Below, in pieces: positions 44,071 through 52,788 of a stretch of 56,561 bases of DNA (the stretch's first letter is position 1; each line of letters begins with the position of its first letter). This DNA comes from an uncultured Pedosphaera sp. Its GTDB lineage: Bacteria > Verrucomicrobiota > Verrucomicrobiia > Limisphaerales > Pedosphaeraceae. The stretch covers positions 1-56,561 of the forward strand of contig CAIXFN010000015.1 in NCBI GenBank assembly GCA_903918755.1. Reading direction: 5' to 3'. Position numbers and translations under genes: made by a program. The notes under the pieces are model-generated. The model saw nothing but the letters and a program-made list of their open reading frames with translations, did no database searches and had not been told where the DNA came from.

Positions 44071-45411
44071 ATGTCAACCACGGCCACCACCGCCGCCCCC
44101 GCGGCGCGCCATTCGCATCTCAAGGATCTCGACTATTCCGTCGTGCAGCAGTGCATGCATTGCGGCCTTTGCCTGCCCACGTGCCCGACCTACGATGCCA
44201 CCAAACTCGAGCGCAACAGCCCCCGCGGCCGGATTTCCCTGATGCGGGCCATTGCCGACGACCGTCTGGAACCCACGGCGGCCTTCGCCGAGGAAATGTA
44301 TTTTTGCCTGGGTTGTCTCGCCTGTATGACGGCCTGTCCTGCGGGTGTCAATTACGCCGAACTCTTCGAGCACGCCCGCGCCGAGGCCGAGGCCAGTGGC
44401 GTCTTGCAATCCGCCCGTCGCGGCGCCATTCGCGGCTTCACCCTCCGCTGGCTTTTCATGGAGCCCCACCGGCTCCTCCTCTTCGGATTTGGCCTGCGCC
44501 TTTACCAGCAATTGGGACTCGAAAACGCGGTGCGTCAGAGCGGCGTGCTCCGCCTCCTGCCCCGCCGCCTGCGCGAACTGGAAGCCATGACCCCGCCCGT
44601 GCAGGCCCGGTTCTCCGCCGAGTTGATCGCCCCGCTCACGCCTTCCCGGACTCCGCGCCGTTACCGCGTTGCGGTCCTTACCGGTTGCGCCCAAGACCTG
44701 ATTTTCAGTGATGTGAACCGCGACACCGTGGAAGTGCTCGCCCGCAACGGTTGCGAGGTGGTCACCCCGCCCGCCCAATACTGCTGCGGCTCGCTCCACG
44801 CGCACAACGGTGAATGGGAACTCGCCCAGCAACTCGCCCGCAAACAATTGGAGCAGTTCCCGCCGGACCAGTTCGACGCCATCATCACCAACGCCGCCGG
44901 CTGCGGCTCGCACCTCAAGCATTACGCCAAACTGCTGGCGGATGATCCGGCCTACCTCGCGCGCGCCCACGAATGGGATGCCAAGGTCAAGGACATCCAC
45001 GAGTGGCTGGCCCACATTGGGATTGTCCCACCCCCGGCTGCCGGGGCTCCCTCGCAGTCCGTCACCTACCACGAAGCCTGCCATCTTTGCCATGGCCAGA
45101 AAATCACCGCCCAACCGCGCCAGGTCCTCCGCGCCATCCCCGGCCTGCGCCTGGTCGAACTCTTTGAAAGCACCTGGTGCTGCGGCAGCGCCGGCATTTA
45201 CAACCTGATCCAACCCAAAATGGCCACCGAACTCCTGGATCGCAAATTGGATCATATCCAGACGACCCAGGCCACCGTGGTGGCCACCGGCAATCCCGGC
45301 TGCCTCCTCCAATTGATCAACGGCGCCCGCCGCCGCGGGCTGGAGTTGCGCGTGGCGCATCCCGTCACCTTGCTGGCCGAGGCCTATCGGCGCACGGAAA
45401 TTCCGGGTTGA
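44071..45411 (+). CDS. glcF: (Fe-S)-binding protein, glycolate oxidase GlcF type
   Basis: 446 residues from ATG 44071. Two [4Fe-4S] motifs near the N-terminus (CMHCGLCLPTCP and CLGCLACMTACP) are followed by two CCG domains, with the QYCCGSLHAHNGEW motif (about 235) and TWCCGSAG with upstream YHEACHLCHGQK (about 335-375). This is the iron-sulfur subunit of glycolate dehydrogenase and related lactate-oxidising complexes, which passes electrons to quinones. Normally it pairs with FAD subunits GlcD/GlcE; none is in the window, so it may act with unlinked partners or in another complex. The symbol is by closest resemblance. Confidence 0.85.
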   Translation: MSTTATTAAPAARHSHLKDLDYSVVQQCMHCGLCLPTCPTYDATKLERNSPRGRISLMRAIADDRLEPTAAFAEEMYFCLGCLACMTACPAGVNYAELFEHARAEAEASGVLQSARRGAIRGFTLRWLFMEPHRLLLFGFGLRLYQQLGLENAVRQSGVLRLLPRRLRELEAMTPPVQARFSAELIAPLTPSRTPRRYRVAVLTGCAQDLIFSDVNRDTVEVLARNGCEVVTPPAQYCCGSLHAHNGEWELAQQLARKQLEQFPPDQFDAIITNAAGCGSHLKHYAKLLADDPAYLARAHEWDAKVKDIHEWLAHIGIVPPPAAGAPSQSVTYHEACHLCHGQKITAQPRQVLRAIPGLRLVELFESTWCCGSAGIYNLIQPKMATELLDRKLDHIQTTQATVVATGNPGCLLQLINGARRRGLELRVAHPVTLLAEAYRRTEIPG

Positions 45412-45452
45412 TTGCTCCCCGCCCCTCCGCTGGCGCTGGTCACCACCTCCTT

Positions 45453-46079
45453 ATGAATCCCTCCTCCATTCTGGTTCGCCGGGCCACGGTGGACGATTTA
45501 GCCGCCCTGATCAGCCTGTGGCGGGGCATGAATTACGATGCCTTGGAACTCGAAAAGCATCTCACGGATTTCCAGGTCATCCCGGCCCTGGACGGCAGCC
45601 TCGCCGGCGCCATCGCCCTTCAGTTCTCCGGCCAGCAGGGCCGCGTGCATAGCGAGGCTTTCAGTGATTTTACCTTTGCCGACGGCATGCGTCAGCAATT
45701 CTGGGAGCGCTTGCAAATCGTGGCGGTCAACCACGGCTTGACCCGGCTGTGGACAGTGGAATCGGCCCCCTTTTGGCGGCACATCGGCTTCAACGTCCCG
45801 CACGAAGATGACTGGCAAAAACTCCCCGAAGCCTGGCGCCCGCTCGCCCCGGACTGGCTCACCTTCCGCCTCAAGGCCGAGGAAGTTTTTGACGCTCCCG
45901 TGGAGGCGGAATTTCTCGCGGCTCGGGAAGCGGACCGCGCGCGGACGGAACGCGCTTTGCGCCGCACCGCTTTGCTCAATCAATACGCCACCGCGGTGGG
46001 CGTCATCCTCGCTCTCCTCATCATGACGGCGCTCGCCTACATCTGGTCCCATCGGCACCAACTGCCGCCCGCGCCGTAA
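45453..46079 (+). CDS. GNAT-like acetyltransferase with C-terminal membrane helix
   Basis: 208 residues from ATG 45453, where the GNAT sequence begins (ILVRRATVDDLAALISLW, the usual first strand and helix). The domain spans about 1-150, with the acetyl-CoA region less clear than usual (EAFSDFTFADGMRQQFWERL). The C-terminus has a single membrane helix at about 178-195 (YATAVGVILALLIMTALAYIW), so the enzyme should be anchored to the cytoplasmic membrane with its active site inside. Substrate unknown. It lies 41 nt after glcF and converges on lipA, whose stop is 11 nt away. Confidence 0.6.
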   Translation: MNPSSILVRRATVDDLAALISLWRGMNYDALELEKHLTDFQVIPALDGSLAGAIALQFSGQQGRVHSEAFSDFTFADGMRQQFWERLQIVAVNHGLTRLWTVESAPFWRHIGFNVPHEDDWQKLPEAWRPLAPDWLTFRLKAEEVFDAPVEAEFLAAREADRARTERALRRTALLNQYATAVGVILALLIMTALAYIWSHRHQLPPAP

Positions 46080-46090
46080 TCCGGTTCCCG

Positions 46091-46975
46091 TTACTTCGCC
46101 GTCCCGGCGTTGAACTCATCCGCGTGGTAGGAGCTCCGCACCATCGGCCCGCTGGCCACGTGCACAAACCCCAATCCCTCCGCGTACTCCTTGTGCTCCG
46201 CGAATTGCTCCGGGGTCACAAACTCCACCACCGGCAGGTGCTGCAGCGTCGGCTGCAAATACTGGCCCAGCGTCAGAATGTCACAGCCCACCGACCGCAA
46301 ATCGAACAGCGCCGCCCGGAGTTCTTCCGCCGTCTCCCCCAATCCGAGCATCAACCCGGATTTGGTGTGCAGGTTCGTACCGGCCCGGCGTTTCACCTTG
46401 CCCAACACGCTGAGCGAGCGATCGTAGGTGGCCCGTGAACGTACCGACGGCGTCAATCGCCGCACGGTTTCCAGATTGTGGTTGAACACCGCCGGCCGGG
46501 CGGAGAGCACGCAATCGATGGCTTCGTCCTTGTCCAGGAAATCGGGGGTCAACACCTCGATCACCGTGCCCGGATTCAGCGCCCGCACCGCTTCGATGGT
46601 TTGACGGAAATGCTCCGCCCCCCCGTCCGCCAGGTCATCCCGCGCCACCGCGGTGATCACCACATGCTTCAAACCCAGCCGCCGCGTGGCTTCCGCCACC
46701 CGCCGGGGTTCATCCGCCTCCAGGGCCAGCGGCTTGGCCGTCGAGACTGCGCAAAAACCACAGGCCCGGGTGCAGCGGTCCCCGGCAATCATGAAGGTCG
46801 CGGTGGCCCGGCTCCAGCATTCCCAGTGGTTTGGGCAGCGCGCGCTCTCGCACACGGTATGCAAATTCAATTCGTCCAGCAGACCCCGCGTCCGCGCAAA
46901 ACTTTCGGTGCGCGGCAACTTGATCCGCAGCCACTCGGGCAGGCGCGGTCGGGGGGCGGTCAGGGTGTTACTCAT
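46091..46975 (-). CDS. lipA: Lipoyl synthase
   Basis: 294 residues from ATG 46975; the family starts MSNTLTAPRPRLPEWLR. A radical-SAM enzyme that inserts two sulfurs into octanoyl chains to make lipoate. The auxiliary cluster Cys are in CESARCPNHWEC, and the radical-SAM CxxxCxxC is in CTRACGFC, in the expected order. A GLGE motif follows in the core, and the C-terminal SSYHADEF is typical. It would supply the lipoyl group of GcvH, encoded 1 kb upstream. The ATG overlaps the stop of the glutaredoxin gene (ATGA), so the two proteins are made together. Confidence 0.95.
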   Translation of the reverse strand: MSNTLTAPRPRLPEWLRIKLPRTESFARTRGLLDELNLHTVCESARCPNHWECWSRATATFMIAGDRCTRACGFCAVSTAKPLALEADEPRRVAEATRRLGLKHVVITAVARDDLADGGAEHFRQTIEAVRALNPGTVIEVLTPDFLDKDEAIDCVLSARPAVFNHNLETVRRLTPSVRSRATYDRSLSVLGKVKRRAGTNLHTKSGLMLGLGETAEELRAALFDLRSVGCDILTLGQYLQPTLQHLPVVEFVTPEQFAEHKEYAEGLGFVHVASGPMVRSSYHADEFNAGTAK

Positions 46976-47229
46976 TTTTGTTCGCGTTCCAATTGCTGCC
47001 AGAACTCCGCCAATTCTTCGGGACCGAAATCCGCCAGGATCTTTCCATCCACGTCGATGACCGGCGCCAGATCTTGATCGGATAGCCGCACCATTTCGTC
47101 GTAGGCCGCCCCGTCGGCGATCACATCCAGGACTTCGTATTCCACGCCCCGGGCGTCCAGCCACCGGATGGCTTTGTGGCACCAGCCACAATACGGTTTG
47201 ATGAAAAGACGGACTTTACTTGCGTTCAC
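46972..47229 (-). CDS. Glutaredoxin-like protein, CGWC active site
   Basis: 85 residues, typical for glutaredoxin. KPYCGWCHKAIRWLD gives the active-site CxxC (Cys14 and Cys17) at the start of the first helix, and APVIDVDGKILADF holds the cis-Pro region. This is a dithiol-type motif, not the CGFS of Fe-S-carrier monothiol glutaredoxins. It may reduce disulfides or act in Fe-S traffic. It is coupled to lipA by ATGA overlap, and LipA consumes its auxiliary cluster during turnover; the pairing suggests a supporting role, but this is inference. Confidence 0.85.
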   Translation of the reverse strand: MNASKVRLFIKPYCGWCHKAIRWLDARGVEYEVLDVIADGAAYDEMVRLSDQDLAPVIDVDGKILADFGPEELAEFWQQLEREQK

Positions 47230-47313
47230 TTGTTTATTCTGACCGAACTTGGGGTGGAATACAAATGCAAGCTGCCGACCAACCGACCTGCCGTGGCTTC
47301 GCGCCCGCGAGCC

Positions 47314-47937
47314 TCAATGCTGCGTCAGCTTTTGGAGCATTTCGGCCAGATCTTTGTACGCCTCGTGGAAGGCGGCCGCGTTCACGTCATCCATCGCCAC
47401 CGGGCCGAGCGCGGCGATGAGCGTCAGCCGGTTTTCGATCAACGGCAAATCCGCCAGCGTCGGGTTTTTCGGGTCGGACAAACCGTCTTCGTTCAAATCT
47501 TCAATCAGGTTCTGCCGCACCTCTTCCGGCAGCGAACTGTCATTGATCGCCATCAACCAGACCTGCTCCGCCGCGCTGTCCGCCCCCACCATTTCGAGTG
47601 CCCGACGTCCCACGGCCGCTTTGACTTCCACTTCGGAAAGCGGCGCTGTCGGCGTTTCGGGGGCGCTGGCCACCCGCGGGTTGTCCGCCTTGGTCGCCGT
47701 GGGTTCCGGCAAGGCCGCGCGCTCCGCCGTCGGGGAATATTTCAGTCCTTCGGAATCGGGCCGTGAGGCCGGCAGAGTGGACGTTGGCACGGTCGTCACC
47801 ACCTCCCACCGGGCTATCGGCGTGGCTGCTATTCCCGACGGTGCCTTCGGAGCGGGGTTAAGCGGATAATGCTGCATCCAAATCATCACCACCCAACCTA
47901 CCACCAGCAGGACGGTGAGATTCGTTTTCGCTTTCAT
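47314..47937 (-). CDS. Hypothetical protein with N-terminal membrane anchor
   Basis: 207 residues from ATG 47937, not recognised. One hydrophobic helix or uncleaved signal (residues 6-21, NLTVLLVVGWVVMIWM) precedes a Pro/Ala/Thr-rich linker (about 30-95) and a mostly helical domain (about 100-207) with EVEVKAAVGRRALEMVGADS and LPEEVRQNLIEDLNEDGLSD; the last of these resembles an EF-hand-like acidic loop, but the pattern is not strict. It lies between gcvH and the glutaredoxin gene on the same strand, 84 nt from the latter, so it may be cotranscribed. Confidence 0.5.
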   Translation of the reverse strand: MKAKTNLTVLLVVGWVVMIWMQHYPLNPAPKAPSGIAATPIARWEVVTTVPTSTLPASRPDSEGLKYSPTAERAALPEPTATKADNPRVASAPETPTAPLSEVEVKAAVGRRALEMVGADSAAEQVWLMAINDSSLPEEVRQNLIEDLNEDGLSDPKNPTLADLPLIENRLTLIAALGPVAMDDVNAAAFHEAYKDLAEMLQKLTQH

Positions 47938-48031
47938 CAGTTGGCCGGGATATGGACACCGAATCGGCCGGGCAAATTCCTCTCCCCCCATCCCGATCAC
48001 CGTTCCGCCGCCGCGGCCGCGCACGCTGGGC

Positions 48032-48421
48032 TCAATGCCCGGCGATTAACGCCTCGTATTCATCCGGATCCAGCAAATCGTCCCCCTCGTGACCGCCGGG
48101 AGTCAGTTTGACCTGGAAGATCCAGCCCTTGCCGTATGGATCGGTGTTCACCAATCCCGGGTCGCCATCCAATTCCTTGTTCACCGCAATAATCTCACCC
48201 GAAACCGGGGAATAAATTTCGCTGGCCGTTTTCACGGACTCCACCACTGCGCAACTCTCTTGTGCGGCCACCGGCTGTTTCACTTCCGGCAATTCCACAA
48301 AAACCACTTCGGTCAGTTCATGTTGCGCGTGGTCGGTGATGCCTACGGTGGCAATGTCATTCACGATGCGCACCCATTCGTGCGAGTCGGCGTACTTCAG
48401 ATCGGACGGGATGTTGGCCAT
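48032..48421 (-). CDS. gcvH: Glycine cleavage system H protein
   Basis: 129 residues, the usual length. It carries the lipoyl arm that shuttles the aminomethyl group between the P, T and L proteins. The lipoylated Lys is Lys64 in VVESVKTASEIYSPVSG, and the N-terminal SHEWV and ITDHAQHELTEVVFVELP segments are diagnostic. It lies 31 nt after gcvT on the same strand. The gcvP gene is not in the window. Confidence 0.96.
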   Translation of the reverse strand: MANIPSDLKYADSHEWVRIVNDIATVGITDHAQHELTEVVFVELPEVKQPVAAQESCAVVESVKTASEIYSPVSGEIIAVNKELDGDPGLVNTDPYGKGWIFQVKLTPGGHEGDDLLDPDEYEALIAGH

Positions 48422-48452
48422 GGGATAATTGAATCAGGGCGGGTTGGATTGG

Positions 48453-49595
48453 TCAAACTGCTTTCTTGAAAATTGGTTTTGCCACAATCACGGCCGGGGC
48501 CATTTTCCCCCGGATTTCAATCGCAATCGGCGTGCCCGCTTTCGCGCTGGCCGCCGGCACGTAGCCCATGCCAATGCCGGTGTTCAGGGATGGACTTTGC
48601 GTGCCGCTCACGACTTCACCAATCGCCGCGGCCTCCGTCCCCACACTCCAGATGGCATAATGCGGGCGCGGCGGGGCGGAGCGTTCCGTCATTTTGAAGG
48701 CCACGCACTTGCGCGCCGGACCGGCAGCCTTCTGCGCCGCCAGCGGGGCGCGACCAACAAATTCCCCCTTGTCCAGGGCGACAAAGAACCCCACCCCGGC
48801 CTCGATGGGCGTGGTCTGCTCGTCCAATTCATGGCCATACAGCGGGTAGCACACTTCCGTCCGCAGGGTATCGCGCGCGCCCAATCCCGCCGGTTGCAGG
48901 CAATGGGGGTGCCCCGCCGCCATGATCCGCGTCCAGATCTCCACGATGAGCGACGCCGGCGCCACCACCTCAAATCCATCCTCGCCAGTGTAACCCGTGC
49001 GCGCCACCCAAATCGGCTGCCCGGCGTAGGTGTAGCGAGCGACCTGGTTCTTCTTCAAATCCGTGACCCGTTCCACCGCGGTGCCGCCGCTCGCACTCCC
49101 CGGAAAACACTCCGCCGCAATCGCGGCCGCCCGCGGTCCCTGCAAAGCGACCGCCCCGGTCTCCTCGGAAATGTTTTTCAAAACCACCCCCGCTTTGCCG
49201 GCAAAAAGGCCCAACCGCGCTTCCAGCCAGGCCACATCCTCCGCGATCCGCGAAGCGTTGATGATCAGTAGATATTCCTCCGCCGCCAGGCAATAAGCGT
49301 ACAGGTCATCGATCACCCCTCCCCGTTCATTGCACATCAGGGTGTACTGACCCAGTCCCGGTGCCAGCTTGCGAATATCATTGGTGAGGGTCTGGTTCAA
49401 AAACTCCGCCGCCCCGGGACCTGTCACCAGCACCTCCCCCATGTGGCAGATGTCGAACAGGCCCGCGTGCTTGCGCACGACCAGATGTTCATCGGTAATG
49501 CTCGTGTATTGGACCGGCATTTCCCAGCCGCCAAATTCCACCAGCTTCCCGCCCGACTTTTGATGCCACTCGAATAGGGGTGTCCGCTTCAACAT
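48453..49595 (-). CDS. gcvT: Aminomethyltransferase, glycine cleavage T protein
   Basis: 380 residues from ATG 49595 (MLKRTPLFEWHQK); an upstream TTG at 49607 is less likely. It transfers the one-carbon unit from the lipoyl arm of GcvH to tetrahydrofolate, releasing ammonia. Family signatures: GGKLVEFGGWEMPVQY near the N-terminus, GEVLVTGPGAAEFLNQTLTND in the folate-binding region, TGYTGEDGFEV in the middle, and a C-terminal barrel with GEVVSGTQSPSLNTGIGMGY. It is the first gene of the gcvT-gcvH unit, with a structured leader at 49652-49693. Confidence 0.95.
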   Translation of the reverse strand: MLKRTPLFEWHQKSGGKLVEFGGWEMPVQYTSITDEHLVVRKHAGLFDICHMGEVLVTGPGAAEFLNQTLTNDIRKLAPGLGQYTLMCNERGGVIDDLYAYCLAAEEYLLIINASRIAEDVAWLEARLGLFAGKAGVVLKNISEETGAVALQGPRAAAIAAECFPGSASGGTAVERVTDLKKNQVARYTYAGQPIWVARTGYTGEDGFEVVAPASLIVEIWTRIMAAGHPHCLQPAGLGARDTLRTEVCYPLYGHELDEQTTPIEAGVGFFVALDKGEFVGRAPLAAQKAAGPARKCVAFKMTERSAPPRPHYAIWSVGTEAAAIGEVVSGTQSPSLNTGIGMGYVPAASAKAGTPIAIEIRGKMAPAVIVAKPIFKKAV

Positions 49596-49651
49596 AATCG
49601 GGGGCAAGTTTCACCCACCCCGGGCGGATGCGCAATCAGGAAATGAATTTT

Positions 49652-49693
49652 CCCGCCGGTTCGTGATGTGAAATACCACATCGCGCCAGCGGG
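49652..49693 (-). promoter_or_regulatory. Extended hairpin in the gcvT leader
   Basis: An inverted repeat about 57 nt upstream of ATG 49595: on the minus strand the outer arms cccgctgg and ccggcggg pair (one G-U), and the inner arms gatgtg and cacatc pair around a 6-nt loop gtattt. No U-tract follows. Conserved sequences of the known glycine riboswitch were not found. It could be a protein or ligand-binding leader; role unknown. Confidence 0.45.
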
Positions 49694-49742
49694 CTCCCCC
49701 GACCCGGTAAATTAGATCCGTCCCGGCGCTCGCCGGCAAAAC

Positions 49743-50459
49743 TCAACCCCACTTTTCCAGCAGCATCTGCGTCTTAGGGATCCCCAACTCCTTCACCACC
49801 AGGTCATGCGTGTTTTCCACCAGGGCATTCGGCCCGCAGGCATAAAACACCGTGTTCGCCACGTCGCCAATCTGGCTCCGCACCCAGTCCGCATCGATCC
49901 GTCCGCGCCGACCCGGCCAGGGATCTTCCGCGCCCAAACGCGTGCATGTGACATGGAATTTGAAATTGGGATTCTCCTGTTCCAATTGGCGGAACTCGGC
50001 ATTAAAAATGATGTCGGCAGTCGTCCGCACGCTGTAAAGAATCGTGATCCGCGTGGCCAGCTTCCGACGGGTCGCGTCGCGCACGAAGCCGCGGAACGGC
50101 GTCACCCCGGACCCCCCGGCGATGCAAACCAGATGCTTGTCCGGTTCCAACACCGGCAGAAACTTGCCCGCCGGCGGCAGCACCCCCAGTTTATCCCCCG
50201 CTTTCGCCCAATCCACGATCCGCGTGCCCATCTTGCCATCGCGCTTCACTGTCACCTCAAAGAAGCCCTGGTCCATGGCGCAGGAAGACAGCGAGTACGC
50301 GCGCTTGTACCCCGGCGTGTCCGGCCAGTAAACCGTGATGAACTGCCCCGTCTTGAAATCAACGGTGTAGCCCTCCGGCCAGGCCAGTTTGAGCGTCTTC
50401 GTGTCCGGCAACTCCATCGTCACCGTGTCAATCGCCATTTCGGCTATGATTTTCGCCAT
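49743..50459 (-). CDS. FAD/NAD(P)-binding oxidoreductase, ferredoxin reductase-like
   Basis: 238 residues from ATG 50459. A flavin reductase of the ferredoxin-NADP reductase superfamily without its own Fe-S domain: FAD site RAYSLSS (about 63-69), PAGKF loop, NAD(P) site GGSGVTPFRG (about 110-120) and the late YACGPNAL. The N-terminus KLAWPEGYTVDFKTGQFITV is the FAD-binding barrel. It would pass electrons between NAD(P)H and an unidentified partner such as an oxygenase or ferredoxin. It sits between gcvT and the permease gene, with a 109-nt gap to the permease. Confidence 0.85.
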   Translation of the reverse strand: MAKIIAEMAIDTVTMELPDTKTLKLAWPEGYTVDFKTGQFITVYWPDTPGYKRAYSLSSCAMDQGFFEVTVKRDGKMGTRIVDWAKAGDKLGVLPPAGKFLPVLEPDKHLVCIAGGSGVTPFRGFVRDATRRKLATRITILYSVRTTADIIFNAEFRQLEQENPNFKFHVTCTRLGAEDPWPGRRGRIDADWVRSQIGDVANTVFYACGPNALVENTHDLVVKELGIPKTQMLLEKWG

Positions 50460-50568
50460 AGTGTTTGGTAAAATTCGGAGCGCGATACTACCGGGGCACC
50501 CGCAAACCTGTAAAGCCTCCAAAGCGGATTTTTGCCCCGACCATGGCAAATTCTGGCCAGCACCCCAT

Positions 50569-51975
50569 CTAAATCTCCCCTCGCTCCTCCGCCGTCCCCA
50601 CCCGCCCGGGCCAGAATTGATAAACCACGGCCCCCAATGCCAGAATTCCCAACCCGATTCCGGTGTCCTGCCAGGAATGCAGGATGCCGTTCACCGCCAC
50701 CCCGGCGCAGGCCAGCACAAAGACAATCGTCGTGTAGGGATGCCAGGGCACCCGCACCAGCTTGCCCTCCGCCGCTTCCCCGCCCGCGCGCCGGGTCCGG
50801 GCCCGGAAAATCAATAGCGAGGCGCCGGTCAAGCCGAAGAAAATGACATCAATCGGCACCACGTAATTCAAGATCTGGTCATACCGGCCGCCCAGCGCAA
50901 TCACCACCGCCCAGATCCCCTGCAAAATGATCGCCACCACCGGGGCCTGGCTCACCGGATGCAACCGGCCCACCGCCGAGAAAAACACCCCGTCCCGCGC
51001 CATGGCATAATAGACCCGCGGCGCGGTGAGCACGCTTTGACTTAACAAGCCCACCGTGGAAACCGCCACTCCCAGCGCGATGAGCCGTGCTCCCTTCTCC
51101 CCCATCGCCAGCCGCATGACCTCCGTGGCGGGGGTCTTCGTGGCTGCCAATCCTTCCACCCCGAGCGCCCGCAAACACACGTAAGTGACGGCCAGATACA
51201 GCGCCACCACGCCCACAACACCAATGAGCAATCCGCGCGGCAAATCGCGTTTCGGATTGCGCATTTCCCCGGTTACAAAACTGGCTGTCTGCCATCCTCC
51301 GTATGCAAAAATCACCGGCACCATTGACGCTGCCAATCCGGCCATCCCTCCCGACTCGCCCAATCCCGTCGCCACCGCGGGCCGGGCGCTGGCCGGGGTC
51401 ACGAGGATCCAACCCGCTCCGATCAGAAAAGCCAGCGCCACGAGCTTGGTCACCATGAGGGCACTTTGCAAATTGCTCCCCGCCCGCACGCCGAAACAAT
51501 TGATCAAGGTCAGCACCCCCAGGGTAATCGCCGCCAGCGTTTGATCGGAAAGTCCGCTCCCGGAAAATTCCCGGAAATACCGGCCGAAAATCATCGCCGC
51601 CCCCGCCATCCCCCCCGTCTGGATCACGAGCAGCAGGGTCCAGCCATAAAGGAAGGCCACGATGGGATGATAGGCATCCCGCAGATAGGCATATTGTCCG
51701 CCCACCCGGGGCCGGAGCACGGCCAGTTCGGCGTACACAAACGCCCCGATCAACGCGATGATTCCCCCGATCACCCAGGCCGCCAGGGTCAACCCCGGCG
51801 TCTTCACCAACCGGGCCACCTCCGCCGGGTTCACAAAAATTCCGCCGCCGATGATCCCGCCCATCACAATCATCGTGGCATCGAAAGCACCCAACCGGCG
51901 GGCCAGGGTGGGTTCGCCGCCGGAATTGTTTGGTAGGGATGCTTTACTGGTCATGCTGGCCTGCTGGGGCGTCAT
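50569..51975 (-). CDS. APC-family amino acid permease
   Basis: 468 residues from ATG 51975; ATG 51954 is also possible. It has about twelve membrane helices with the APC signatures LGAFDATMIVMGGIIGGGIFVNP in helix 1, EVMRLAMGEKGARL near helix 7/8 and RNPKRDLPRGLLIG in a cytoplasmic loop. The family imports or exchanges amino acids or amines with protons or by antiport. The substrate is not clear; the GGIFVNP motif is close to the yeast/LAT-type amino acid antiporters. Its stop lies 20 nt from the oxidoreductase reading region. Confidence 0.85.
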   Translation of the reverse strand: MTPQQASMTSKASLPNNSGGEPTLARRLGAFDATMIVMGGIIGGGIFVNPAEVARLVKTPGLTLAAWVIGGIIALIGAFVYAELAVLRPRVGGQYAYLRDAYHPIVAFLYGWTLLLVIQTGGMAGAAMIFGRYFREFSGSGLSDQTLAAITLGVLTLINCFGVRAGSNLQSALMVTKLVALAFLIGAGWILVTPASARPAVATGLGESGGMAGLAASMVPVIFAYGGWQTASFVTGEMRNPKRDLPRGLLIGVVGVVALYLAVTYVCLRALGVEGLAATKTPATEVMRLAMGEKGARLIALGVAVSTVGLLSQSVLTAPRVYYAMARDGVFFSAVGRLHPVSQAPVVAIILQGIWAVVIALGGRYDQILNYVVPIDVIFFGLTGASLLIFRARTRRAGGEAAEGKLVRVPWHPYTTIVFVLACAGVAVNGILHSWQDTGIGLGILALGAVVYQFWPGRVGTAEERGEI

Positions 51976-52011
51976 CGTGTTGGACCCACCCCGGAAAGGC
52001 AAGCCCCGAGC

Positions 52012-52626
52012 TCAGCAATTCTTGTATTTCCAATTCCGCGACTTCCCCTCCGTAAGCCACTCCAGCATGGTCGCCAGTCGTTTGCCCCGCGTTGCCTCCG
52101 TCTTGGCCTCCGTGATCCACTCCACATACTCCTTCTTGTGGCTGTAGGGAAACGCCGCAAAAGTCTCGCCCGCCTTCGGATTTGCTTTTAACGCGGTCAA
52201 AATAATCTCCGGCACCGCCAACTCCTTCGGTTCCTTGGCCCGCGGCTTCGGCGCCTTTTTCACGCCCGCTTCATTCAACCGCATCGCCTCTTTTAGGTAA
52301 CCGATGATCACCTTGTCCGGCGGCAGGTCCGCGCGCGATAAAATCCGGCCAAAATGTCCCATCGATTCCTTGGCCGCCGCCGCCGCGGTCTTATCATCGC
52401 CGAAAATCAAATCCCCCTTCCAAAACCCAAAGGAGCAATGCGCCTTGAATCCCGCCATATTGCACATCATGCCATGATACAAAAAGTTCGGGAAGCTCCA
52501 CTTCCAGGCTTCCTCCACCTCCGGACAGGCCTTATGCACCAACGCGCGCAAATGCGTGAGAATGGGCTTGGCGAACTCGGCCGATTGTTCGATGTAGGCG
52601 TCCACGCGGGGATGTTTCGTACCCAT
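52012..52626 (-). CDS. DUF1801 / YdeI-OmpD-associated family protein
   Basis: 204 residues. Residues 8-110 are the DUF1801 (YdhG-like) fold: YIEQSAEFAKPILTHLRALV, HKACPEVEEAWKWSFPNFLYHG, and CSFGFWKGDLIF. The C-terminal part (about 135-204) with FPYSHKKEYVEWITEAKTEATRGKRL is the OmpD-associated/YdeI segment. Such two-part proteins are common, small and cytoplasmic; their molecular function is unknown. Gene spacing to the permease (36 nt) suggests cotranscription. Confidence 0.85.
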   Translation of the reverse strand: MGTKHPRVDAYIEQSAEFAKPILTHLRALVHKACPEVEEAWKWSFPNFLYHGMMCNMAGFKAHCSFGFWKGDLIFGDDKTAAAAAKESMGHFGRILSRADLPPDKVIIGYLKEAMRLNEAGVKKAPKPRAKEPKELAVPEIILTALKANPKAGETFAAFPYSHKKEYVEWITEAKTEATRGKRLATMLEWLTEGKSRNWKYKNC

Positions 52627-52737
52627 AGTATTAGGGAAAAACGCTAATCAAATTATTTTCCCTGTCGAGCGAATTCCGACTCTCCCCCTCCCCGTTGCGC
52701 CTTGAATACGCCCCCCCCGAGAACCGCCGTTGTCGAT

Positions 52738-52752
52738 GGGGGGATTCCCCCC
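52738..52752. other. Hairpin upstream of the ice-binding protein
   Basis: gggggg (52738-52743), att, cccccc (52747-52752): a perfect 6-bp G/C stem with a 3-nt loop. It lies 36 nt before the ATG of the DUF3494 gene, in its presumed leader. Function unknown. Confidence 0.45.
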
Positions 52753-52788
52753 GGGTAGGCAAATCTCCGCCAGCCATTAGCTTATTCC

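Noticed and set aside
44074-45360. 428-codon minus-strand frame
   Set aside because: Antisense to glcF, whose cysteine motifs fix the coding strand.
49596-49742. Glycine riboswitch upstream of gcvT
   Set aside because: The conserved core sequences of the glycine aptamer are not found; only a hairpin is visible.
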